9,443 nt of DNA from positions 1 through 9,443 of the forward strand of contig SCPW01000176.1 in NCBI GenBank assembly GCA_004298605.1, given 5' to 3'. The translations under genes and the position numbers were made by a program. This document shows, one piece after another, positions 1 to 5,854 of the stretch. The notes below the pieces were generated by a model. The model did not search any database. It worked only from the letters and a program-made list of their open reading frames with translations, and was not told the DNA's origin. Within the stretch, counting starts at the first letter, position 1; each line of letters opens with the position of its first letter. Source of the stretch: Gallionella sp. Its GTDB lineage: Bacteria; Pseudomonadota; Gammaproteobacteria; Burkholderiales; Gallionellaceae.

Positions 1-1
1 G

Positions 2-427
2 GATGTGTTGAACGAACACGGCGGCACGGGGCTGTATCAGCCGCTGGATTTGAACATCGCGCGCTGCCGCATGATGGTCGCGGTGCGCGATGATTTTGAT
101 TACGAATCTGCGGTGCGCCAGGGCGCGCGCCTGCGCGTGGCGACCAAATACGTGCAAACCGCCAGGGCGCACTTCGCCGCGAAAGGCGTGCATGTGGATC
201 TGATTAAACTATACGGCTCGATGGAACTGGCGCCGCTGGTCGGGCTGTCGGATGCGATTGTCGATCTGGTGAGCAGCGGCGGTACGCTGAAGGCGAACCA
301 CCTCAAGGCGGTCGAGCATATCGCCGACATTTCGTCGCGCTTGGTGGTGAATCAGGCCGCGCTGAAATTGAAACATAATGCCATCCAGCCGATGCTGGAC
401 GCGTTTGCCCTTGCAATCAAAAAATAG
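2..427 (+). CDS. hisG: ATP phosphoribosyltransferase, short form, C-terminal part (5' end cut by window edge)
   Basis: HisG catalyses the first step of histidine synthesis, condensing ATP with PRPP to phosphoribosyl-ATP in the cytoplasm. The reading frame is open to the left edge, so only about 141 C-terminal residues are seen; the GTG at position 5 is an internal Val codon, not a start. Family-typical stretches are [20 protein letters not shown] near the start of the visible part, [14 protein letters not shown], and the PRPP-binding loop [16 protein letters not shown] at about nucleotides 251-298. The protein ends soon after the catalytic fold with no ACT-like regulatory extension. That is the short HisG_S form, which in known systems needs the HisZ regulatory subunit; hisZ is not in the window. 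The TAG stop lies 13 bases before the hisD ATG, so the two genes are surely one transcript. Confidence 0.95.
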   Translation, partial: DVLNEHGGTGLYQPLDLNIARCRMMVAVRDDFDYESAVRQGARLRVATKYVQTARAHFAAKGVHVDLIKLYGSMELAPLVGLSDAIVDLVSSGGTLKANHLKAVEHIADISSRLVVNQAALKLKHNAIQPMLDAFALAIKK

Positions 428-440
428 GGGCTATTGCCAA

Positions 441-1745
441 ATGAACATCAGACAACTTTCCACGCGCGCTGCCGATTTCAATGCCGAGTTGACCAAGCTG
501 CTGGCTTTCGAGGAAACGGCGGACGAAAAACTGGAATCGACCGTGGCCGGGATCCTCGCCGACGTGCGCAAGCGCGGCGATGAGGCGGTGCTCGAATACA
601 CCCGCAAGTTTGACCGCCTGCCGTTGGAGAATTCCGCAGCAATGGAGTTGTCACGTGCAGAACTGCGCGTAGCGTTTGACGGCCTGCCTGCCGATCAACG
701 TACCGCGCTGGAGCAAGCCGCGCAGCGCGTGACGGACTACCATCAGAAGCAAGTGCAAACTTCGTGGAGCTACACCGATGCCGATGGCACATTGCTCGGG
801 CAGCAGGTGACCCCGCTGGATCGCGTCGGCCTGTACGTGCCGGGCGGCAAAGCGGCCTACCCGTCTTCGGTGTTGATGAATGCACTGCCCGCCAAAGTGG
901 CCGGTGTGGCCGAACTGATTATGGTGGTGCCGACGCCGGATGGTGTGAAGAACCAGTTGGTGCTGGCGGCGGCTTATCTCGCTGGCGTGGATCGCGTGTT
1001 CACCATCGGCGGTGCGCAAGCCGTTGCGGCGTTGGCTTATGGCACGGCGACTATCCCGAAAGTGGACAAAATCGTCGGCCCCGGCAACGCCTATGTGGCA
1101 GCCGCGAAACGCCGCGTGTTCGGCGTATGCGGTATCGACATGATCGCCGGGCCATCGGAAATTCTGGTGATTTGCGACGGGCAGACCAACCCGGACTGGA
1201 TCGCGATGGATTTGTTCTCGCAGGCCGAACACGACGAATTGGCGCAGGCGATTTTGCTGTCGCCGGATGCCGGTTTCATCAATGCCGTGGCGCAAAGCGC
1301 GGATCGCTTGCTGGAACAAATGCCGCGCCGCGACATCATCAAAACCGCGCTGGAAAATCGCGGCGCGCTGATCCACGTCGCCGATCTGGACGAAGCCTGC
1401 GCCATCAGCAACCGCATCGCGCCGGAGCATCTGGAATTGTCGGTCGAAGACCCGCAAGCTCTATTACCCAAGCTGAAGCACGCCGGCGCAATTTTCATGG
1501 GGCGCTATACCTCCGAATCGCTGGGCGATTACTGCGCCGGCCCGAACCACGTCCTGCCAACCTCCGGCACGGCGCGATTCTCTTCGCCGCTGGGCGTGTA
1601 CGACTTCCAGAAACGCAGCAGCCTGATTCAGGTTTCCGCACAAGGCGCGCACAAATTGGGCGCGATTGCATCGGCTCTGGCGTTTGGCGAAGGCTTGCAA
1701 GCGCATGCACAATCGGCTTTGTTCAGGAAAACTGCACCCCCCTGA
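441..1745 (+). CDS. hisD: Histidinol dehydrogenase
   Basis: HisD carries out the last two steps of histidine synthesis, oxidising L-histidinol to L-histidine with two NAD+ and a bound Zn2+. The product is 434 residues, the usual size. The ATG at 441 is chosen over an in-frame ATG at 378 because it gives the family N-terminus, follows a TAGGGG Shine-Dalgarno-like stretch about 10 bases upstream, and avoids overlap with hisG. All residues known from the E. coli enzyme to bind zinc are present by motif: Gln261 and His264 ([11 protein letters not shown]), Asp363 ([11 protein letters not shown]) and His422 (GLQAHAQSA). The catalytic pair Glu329-His330 sits in [10 protein letters not shown]. The glycine-rich [13 protein letters not shown] (212-224) and AGPSEI segments are intact. 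No other his gene follows; a cytochrome gene starts 75 bases later. Confidence 0.98.
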   Translation: MNIRQLSTRAADFNAELTKLLAFEETADEKLESTVAGILADVRKRGDEAVLEYTRKFDRLPLENSAAMELSRAELRVAFDGLPADQRTALEQAAQRVTDYHQKQVQTSWSYTDADGTLLGQQVTPLDRVGLYVPGGKAAYPSSVLMNALPAKVAGVAELIMVVPTPDGVKNQLVLAAAYLAGVDRVFTIGGAQAVAALAYGTATIPKVDKIVGPGNAYVAAAKRRVFGVCGIDMIAGPSEILVICDGQTNPDWIAMDLFSQAEHDELAQAILLSPDAGFINAVAQSADRLLEQMPRRDIIKTALENRGALIHVADLDEACAISNRIAPEHLELSVEDPQALLPKLKHAGAIFMGRYTSESLGDYCAGPNHVLPTSGTARFSSPLGVYDFQKRSSLIQVSAQGAHKLGAIASALAFGEGLQAHAQSALFRKTAPP

Positions 1746-1756
1746 AAAAGAGCGGC

Positions 1757-1778
1757 GATCAGCCCCGCAGGGGCCATC
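1757..1778 (+). other. GC-rich hairpin after hisD, possible weak or Rho-assisted terminator
   Basis: GCCCC (1762-1766) and GGGGC (1770-1774) pair around a GCA loop, and GAT (1757-1759) can extend the stem with ATC (1776-1778) across a small internal mismatch. It lies 12 bases after the hisD stop. No run of T follows, so it is not a canonical intrinsic terminator, and read-through into the cytochrome gene is possible. Confidence 0.35.
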
Positions 1779-1804
1779 TGGGATATAGTGTGCGCACGCT
1801 TGAA

Positions 1805-1814
1805 CCTCCGGAGG
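1805..1814 (+). promoter_or_regulatory. Shine-Dalgarno of the cytochrome gene inside a 10-base palindrome
   Basis: CCTCCGGAGG reads the same on both strands. Its second half, GGAGG (1810-1814), is a near-perfect ribosome binding site. The spacing is 6 bases to the ATG at 1821 but only 3 to the ATG at 1818, which favours 1821 as the start. Confidence 0.7.
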
Positions 1815-1820
1815 ACGATG

Positions 1821-2273
1821 ATGGCAAGACTGAAAAAATTGCTGCCCGCGTTATGGGTGGCCGTGCTGGTTGCCGCATCCACCCCGGGGTGCGCGCAAAA
1901 AAGATACACGCAAAATGTTGATTGCCGCTCCTGCCATGCGCCCGGCAAGGTTGCGGGCGCCAGGGATTTCAGCCCGATTTATGCCAATGCCGCGTCGCAT
2001 CACCTGGTTGGCGTCAAGTACCCTCTCGGATTACAGTCCAATCCGAATTTTAATCAGCCCAGTGTCCGGGGTGCCGATATCGCGTTTTTCGACAGGAACG
2101 GCAATGGTCGGCCCGATCATGATGAAGTTCTGTTATTCGGCGCGGACGGCGCCGTCACGGTCGAATGCGCTTCATGCCATGAACCGCATGGAAATTCACC
2201 GGCGCCCGCCAATGCTCATTTGCGCTTCGATAATGTCGGCAGCGCAGTGTGTGCAACTTGCCATAACCTGTGA
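1821..2273 (+). CDS. Small exported triheme c-type cytochrome with doubled-CXXCH domain and EF-hand-like loop
   Basis: This is a 150-residue predicted periplasmic or membrane-anchored electron carrier. The N-terminus has a basic start (MARLKK) and a hydrophobic stretch to about residue 20, then TPGC at 21-24. That could be a lipobox with an unusual Pro, or the end of an ordinary signal peptide. Three covalent haem motifs are visible: CRSCH (35-39), CASCH (116-120) and CATCH (144-148, two residues from the end). The segment CASCHEPHG to CATCH matches the doubled-CXXCH style, and SHHLVGVKYP (59-68) resembles the SHPVG segment that often precedes it. His60, 61, 100, 123 and 133 are candidate distal ligands. 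DRNGNGRPDHDE (91-102) fits a 12-residue EF-hand/dockerin calcium loop. The ATG at 1821 is preferred for its ribosome-site spacing; an in-frame GTG at 1788 is less likely. Physiological partners are unknown. An iron- or sulfur-oxidation role would be a guess. Confidence 0.85.
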   Translation: MARLKKLLPALWVAVLVAASTPGCAQKRYTQNVDCRSCHAPGKVAGARDFSPIYANAASHHLVGVKYPLGLQSNPNFNQPSVRGADIAFFDRNGNGRPDHDEVLLFGADGAVTVECASCHEPHGNSPAPANAHLRFDNVGSAVCATCHNL

Positions 2274-2283
2274 CACAGTAAAA

Positions 2284-3927
2284 CTAGCTTTCTACACGCC
2301 GGTACAGCCGGTAGTGCTCGCCCTTGTCGCCCTTTCGGCTGCCTTCCCAGATTTTTTCCCAGCGCGTTTCGTCGAGCAGCGGCCTGGATAATTTGTCGCC
2401 CTGGATCAGGCGCAAATCGCAACGGTGTCCGGGGTCGCGCCGCGTGATGATATTGCCGAAGTAGTGCAGCATGGCGCGCTGTCCCTCACCCAGATATTCG
2501 CGCCCGATGCATTGGTATTGCACCGGCATGGCATGTTTCAGCGAAGCGACCATGCTGCGGTAACTCTTGCCGCTGTCCAGCCAGGGCAGCCACAGCGTCA
2601 TGGCGAGTATCCAGACCAGCGTGATACCGGCCGCCCAGTTCACCACCGCGCGGCGCATCGAGCGGCCCACGCGCCACGCCAGCACCAGCCACAGTACGGT
2701 GGCGATGAGGGCGATGACGAAGGGCGCGGTGCGAAATTCCGGCTCGAAGCCCGGCTGATAATCTTTCAGCCACAGGGTAATCTTGGCGTGGTTATCCAGC
2801 AGCAATCCCGCCCAACCCCACCACATCAGAATCGCGGCCAGAGCGAAAGTCATCAACCCGAACCAGTCCAGCGCGTTGGCCGCGCCACGTTTCAGCGTGG
2901 ACAGCGAGGCGGCCGCCAGCAAGGCTACCGGCAGCAGCATCGGCAGGGCGAACACTTCCTTGATGTTGGGCACGAGGCTGAGCGTGACCAGCATCACCGC
3001 AAAGCTGACCAGCGGCAATTGCAAATCATCGCGCTGCGCCAGCCGCCTGCGCGATTGCCACACCACCCAGATCGCCAGCGGCAGGGCGGGCCACGCCAGC
3101 CACGGCAGGCTTTTCAGGTAGTAAAAGGCATCCTCGCTCAGCCCGCCTTTTGCATAAGCGATCCAGTTGCCGATGTTGTGCGTCCATGCCCAGTCCGCGA
3201 ACAATTGCGGGGAGCGCTGGTAGAGCAGCAGCGGCCAGACAGTAAGCCACGGCAGGGCGCAGAACGCGGCGATACCGATGCTGGAAAAATAGTTGCGCAC
3301 ACGCCAATTCCGGAACATCACGGGCAGCAGTGCCGCAGTCAGGGCGAATAATACCGGCGCGATGAAGCCTTTCGCCATGAAGCCGACGCCCATGCCGGTG
3401 CCGATCAACACGCCGGCGCGGATGGCGCGCTCCTGGCTCAGCGCAAAGCCGTAGAGCATCATCGCGCAACCGGCCAGCAGGGCGAGGTCGGTAATCATCT
3501 GGTGCGCGCGCACCAGCATGCCGACACAGCCGACCAGGATGATGGCCGCCGCCCAGCCGCGATTTTCGCCGTACAACTTGCGGCCCGCGAGGCCGGTAAA
3601 CAGCAGGGCCAGCGCAGTGTAAAAACCGCTCGCGAGGCGCGCGCCGTCGTGCGGCGGCAGCAGCGGTGAGAACAGCCTGGCAAACAGCGCGGCTGTCCAA
3701 TAAAACAGCGGCGGCTTGTCCATGTAAGGCTCGCCCGCGAGAGCGGGCACCAGCCAATCGCCACTTTGCAGCATGGAATAAACCAGCCCGAAGCTGTATG
3801 CCTCGTCGGGTTTCCACGGATCGTGCCCGACCAGCCCCGTACCCAGCCAGATCAGGCACAGCAACCCGAGCAACGCCGCCTTGGCGGGAGTGATCGGGTG
3901 GGGGTCGGCAGGCTTGATGAAATACAT
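2284..3927 (-). CDS. Polytopic membrane glycosyltransferase, ArnT/PMT-like (GT-C fold)
   Basis: The 547-residue protein has roughly ten to twelve hydrophobic segments and a C-terminal soluble part (about 451-547), probably periplasmic. It resembles ArnT and related PMT_2 enzymes, which move a sugar from a polyprenyl-phosphate donor to lipid A, a glycan or protein on the outer face of the inner membrane. Supporting motifs are the first-loop acidic pair in KPDEAYSFG (Asp41-Glu42), then SGDWLVPALAGEPYMDKPPL with the conserved KPP at 71-73, RAHQMITD (Asp147) in the second loop, and WTHNIGNW (249-256), like the HN..RF segment of ArnT. Donor and acceptor cannot be told; no arn or lipid A genes are in view, so the name arnT is not justified. 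The ATG at 3925-3927 is 8 bases after the upstream peptidase stop with only a poor ribosome site, suggesting translational coupling. Its stop faces the cytochrome stop 10 bases away. Confidence 0.85.
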   Translation of the reverse strand: MYFIKPADPHPITPAKAALLGLLCLIWLGTGLVGHDPWKPDEAYSFGLVYSMLQSGDWLVPALAGEPYMDKPPLFYWTAALFARLFSPLLPPHDGARLASGFYTALALLFTGLAGRKLYGENRGWAAAIILVGCVGMLVRAHQMITDLALLAGCAMMLYGFALSQERAIRAGVLIGTGMGVGFMAKGFIAPVLFALTAALLPVMFRNWRVRNYFSSIGIAAFCALPWLTVWPLLLYQRSPQLFADWAWTHNIGNWIAYAKGGLSEDAFYYLKSLPWLAWPALPLAIWVVWQSRRRLAQRDDLQLPLVSFAVMLVTLSLVPNIKEVFALPMLLPVALLAAASLSTLKRGAANALDWFGLMTFALAAILMWWGWAGLLLDNHAKITLWLKDYQPGFEPEFRTAPFVIALIATVLWLVLAWRVGRSMRRAVVNWAAGITLVWILAMTLWLPWLDSGKSYRSMVASLKHAMPVQYQCIGREYLGEGQRAMLHYFGNIITRRDPGHRCDLRLIQGDKLSRPLLDETRWEKIWEGSRKGDKGEHYRLYRRVES

Positions 3928-3935
3928 GCGCCGGT

Positions 3936-5354
3936 TTACTCGACAATTTTGATGCGCTGCCCCGCTTGCGGCTCACCGCCGGGATAGCGTGCGTTAATCA
4001 GGCGCAAATAGCTTTCCGCCGATTTGCCGAGCGGGGAATTTTGCGCCAGCCCGGCGAAAGTGTCGCCCGCCCGCGCGGTGATGACGCGGATGCCGAGCGG
4101 CTTGACCAGCTTGCGTTCCTCGGCGGTGATCGCATGGAAGCTGCGCACCGCGCCGATGATTTCATTGCGGTGCGCGGCCAGGCCTTGCCGGGTTTTGGCC
4201 TGGCTTTGCAGGATGAATGCTTGCTTGCCGATAAAAATCACACCACCGATGTTGTTCGGTAGATCAATGAGCGCGGCTTGCAATCCGTTCACTTCGATCT
4301 GCTGGATTTGCGCGCCGTAGCCCGCCAGGCGGCGCGCATACTCGGTCACGGAGCCGCCAGGTTTTTCGCCCATTTTCATTTGCAGCATGGCTTCGCCTTG
4401 CGGGCTGATTGCAACCACCGAGTCCGGCAGGTTATGCACCTGCCATGTTTCGGGAAATTGCAGCGCGATGCCGAGGTCGCCGTGATAGAAGCGGTTGTTG
4501 CGCACTACGCCCTGGTCGCTGTTGTCGCTGAACACCATGCCATCCGTGGCGGTAAGAAAGTCGTCGCGCCCGTCCAGCGGGCGGGCCACGGTCTGCTTGC
4601 CCGCTTCGCCGACGGCCTGCTGCAAGCGCGTGTCATTGTCCGGGTGCGACGCGAACAGACCGTGGTAGCGGCGCGGCTCGCGGCCTTCCTGCTTGGCCAG
4701 TTGCGCATCCTGCAATTCCTGGTTCTTCAGCACCCCGATGACCTTGATGATCGCTTGCGGGTCATATTCGCTGCGCGCCAGGTACACCGCGCCGAGCCGG
4801 TCCGCCTCCAGTTCATGCTCGCGCCCGTAGCCGGACAGCAATGCGCCGCCAATCATGTTGGTCAAATTCTGCGCGCCCGCCGAATTGATTTCCGGCACGA
4901 AAATGGAAGCGATGGTCAACCCGATATTGGCGGCCTGCGCGGCGCTTTGCTGGCGCACCCCATGGCGCGCCGTAACGTGGCCGAGCTCATGCCCCAACAC
5001 GGCGGCCAGCTCGGCCTCGCTGTTGAGATACGCCAGGATGCCGCGCGTGATGTAGACGTAGCCGCCGGGCAGCGCGAATGCGTTGATTTCCGGGGAATCC
5101 AGCACGGTGAAGCGGTATTGCAGGTTGGGGCGATGGCTCTGTTTCGCGAGCTTCTGCCCGACGCTGTCGACGTAATCCAGCAGCGCCTTCGATTCGTAAA
5201 CCTTGTACTGTTTTTTAACCTGCTCGTCGGCCTGGCGACCGGCGGACATTTCCTGGTTTTCCGACATCATCACGAAATCGTTCCGCCCGGAAACGGGGTT
5301 CTGGGCGCAGCCGGCAAGAATAAACAATGACAGGCCAACAAAAATGGTGCGCAT
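3936..5354 (-). CDS. M48-family lipoprotein metallopeptidase with C-terminal LysM-like domain
   Basis: This 472-residue protein is a predicted envelope zinc protease of the BepA/LoiP-like M48 group, whose known members act in outer-membrane protein quality control. Residues 1-16 form a lipoprotein signal with lipobox ILAGC (Cys16). The peptidase domain (about 30-250) holds NAFALPGGYVYITRG (91-105), the HELGH zinc site (His122, Glu123, His126) and HELEADRLG with Glu181 as likely third ligand and Asp185 after it. ASHPDNDTRL (His237) is the SHP segment common in the family. Residues about 289-410 form a separate domain (FYHGDLGIALQFPETW onward), possibly PsbP/Mog1-like. Residues 422-472 (VITARAGDTFAGLA, then AGQRIKIVE) look like a degenerate LysM peptidoglycan-binding module. 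The start ATG is preceded by AGGAA at good spacing. It is the first gene of a likely two-gene operon with the glycosyltransferase. The peptidase call is firm; the two C-terminal domains are inferred. Confidence 0.93.
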   Translation of the reverse strand: MRTIFVGLSLFILAGCAQNPVSGRNDFVMMSENQEMSAGRQADEQVKKQYKVYESKALLDYVDSVGQKLAKQSHRPNLQYRFTVLDSPEINAFALPGGYVYITRGILAYLNSEAELAAVLGHELGHVTARHGVRQQSAAQAANIGLTIASIFVPEINSAGAQNLTNMIGGALLSGYGREHELEADRLGAVYLARSEYDPQAIIKVIGVLKNQELQDAQLAKQEGREPRRYHGLFASHPDNDTRLQQAVGEAGKQTVARPLDGRDDFLTATDGMVFSDNSDQGVVRNNRFYHGDLGIALQFPETWQVHNLPDSVVAISPQGEAMLQMKMGEKPGGSVTEYARRLAGYGAQIQQIEVNGLQAALIDLPNNIGGVIFIGKQAFILQSQAKTRQGLAAHRNEIIGAVRSFHAITAEERKLVKPLGIRVITARAGDTFAGLAQNSPLGKSAESYLRLINARYPGGEPQAGQRIKIVE

Positions 5355-5394
5355 CTAAGTTCCTATTCGGTTGAATGAGAAGCAGTGAATTGTC

Positions 5395-5429
5395 GCCGCA
5401 AATAAAAAAGGCAGCAAACGCTGCCTTTT
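5395..5429 (-). terminator. Intrinsic terminator of rpmE
   Basis: Positions 5406-5429 form a perfect 10-pair stem (AAAAGGCAGC with GCTGCCTTTT) around a 4-base loop. On the minus strand the stem is followed by a T-rich tract (TTTTTTATTT), the canonical Rho-independent layout. It ends the rpmE transcript about 110 bases after its stop codon and separates it from the peptidase gene. Confidence 0.88.
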
Positions 5430-5445
5430 GATGTAACCGCCGTGC

Positions 5446-5466
5446 GAAGTTCCTTGATGGAACTTC
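5446..5466 (-). other. Perfect 8-pair hairpin in the rpmE 3' untranslated region
   Basis: GAAGTTCC (5446-5453) and GGAACTTC (5459-5466) are exact inverted copies around the 5-base loop TTGAT. There is no T-run on either side. It is the middle one of three hairpins between rpmE and the peptidase gene. Its function is unknown; it could be part of a 3'-UTR-derived small RNA, an mRNA stability element or a protein-binding site. Confidence 0.7.
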
Positions 5467-5478
5467 CAGCCATCCACA

Positions 5479-5499
5479 GGCTGCCAAAAAACGGCAGCC
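5479..5499 (-). other. Perfect 7-pair hairpin just after rpmE
   Basis: GGCTGCC (5479-5485) and GGCAGCC (5493-5499) pair around a 7-base loop that reads GTTTTTT on the minus strand. It lies 13 bases past the rpmE stop. The T-run is in the loop, not after the stem, so it is unlikely to terminate. Its stem shares the GGCAGC/GCTGCC core with the terminator stem at 5406-5429, so alternative pairing between the two is possible. Confidence 0.7.
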
Positions 5500-5512
5500 G
5501 GGCCGCTGGTTA

Positions 5513-5728
5513 TTATGCGGCAGCCTTGGTGCCGTATTTTTGACGGAATTTATCGATGCGGCCTGCGGTATCCACAATCTTTTGCGTGCCCGTGTAGAAC
5601 GGGTGGCATTCGGAACAAACTTCGACGTGCAGCGTCGGTTTGCTCATCACGGACTTGGTCTTGAAACTGTTGCCGCAACTGCAAGTCACGGTGATTTCCT
5701 GGTAATTCGGGTGAATATCTGCTTTCAT
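5513..5728 (-). CDS. rpmE: Ribosomal protein bL31, zinc-binding (C+) type
   Basis: This 71-residue protein is a component of the large ribosomal subunit near the central protuberance and the bridge to the small subunit. It begins [20 protein letters not shown] and contains four cysteines (16, 18, 38, 41) in a CxC...CxxC arrangement, the zinc-binding form rather than the zinc-free RpmE2 paralogue. [20 protein letters not shown] (42-61) is the family's C-terminal signature. The ATG at 5726-5728 is chosen because an AAGGAAA ribosome site sits about 6 bases upstream and the product has the family's usual start and length. A longer in-frame ATG at 5803 would overlap the promoter -10 and is rejected. 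It appears to be monocistronic, with its own promoter and terminator. The rho neighbour often seen in related bacteria is not here. Confidence 0.98.
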   Translation of the reverse strand: MKADIHPNYQEITVTCSCGNSFKTKSVMSKPTLHVEVCSECHPFYTGTQKIVDTAGRIDKFRQKYGTKAAA

Positions 5729-5750
5729 TTTCTTTCCTTGCGAGTAGTTT

Positions 5751-5772
5751 GGTGCGGCGGGTGTACGCACCC
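5751..5772 (-). promoter_or_regulatory. Hairpin-forming segment in the rpmE leader
   Basis: Two mutually exclusive stems are possible: GGTGCG (5751-5756) with CGCACC (5766-5771), or GGGTG (5759-5763) with CACCC (5768-5772). The segment lies in the roughly 60-base leader about 23 bases upstream of the start codon. bL31 is known to repress its own synthesis in E. coli through its mRNA leader, so this is a candidate regulatory fold here, by inference only. Confidence 0.35.
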
Positions 5773-5794
5773 CGAAGATTGCATAAGGGCGCGC

Positions 5795-5823
5795 ATTATC
5801 CATAAAAAGAGTGGGTTGCGCAA
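5795..5823 (-). promoter_or_regulatory. Sigma-70-type promoter of rpmE
   Basis: On the minus strand GATAAT (5795-5800, five of six matches to the -10 consensus) is preceded by an exact 17-base spacer and TTGCGC (5818-5823, three of six to the -35). Transcription would start near 5788, giving a leader of about 60 bases before rpmE. Confidence 0.65.
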
Positions 5824-5854
5824 ATTTCTATCCATAACAGCGATACATGCCGGG

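Noticed and set aside
1784..1789. TATAGT as a -10 element for the cytochrome gene
   Set aside because: Five of six matches, but no -35-like sequence lies 16-18 bases upstream and there is no properly spaced TG extension.
764..1921. 385-codon open frame overlapping hisD in another frame
   Set aside because: hisD is complete and conserved in its own frame; the alternative product is Arg-rich shadow sequence.
2425..3351. 308-codon open frame on the plus strand, opposite the glycosyltransferase
   Set aside because: Its composition is dominated by Gln, Arg, His and Gly, typical of the reverse reading of hydrophobic membrane-protein codons.
4278..5330. 350-codon open frame on the plus strand, opposite the M48 peptidase
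   Set aside because: It is antisense to a gene with an intact HELGH site and lipobox; the product has no family features and no plausible ribosome site.
5389..5417. Possible promoter for the peptidase gene (TTGCTG, 17 bases, GACAAT on the minus strand)
   Set aside because: Only three and four of six matches, and the -35 falls inside the rpmE terminator stem; too weak to call, though the peptidase gene must be transcribed from somewhere near here.
5729..5803. Extended N-terminus for rpmE from the ATG at 5803
   Set aside because: It would begin inside the -10/spacer region of the promoter and add 25 residues absent from bL31; the start at 5728 has a good ribosome site.
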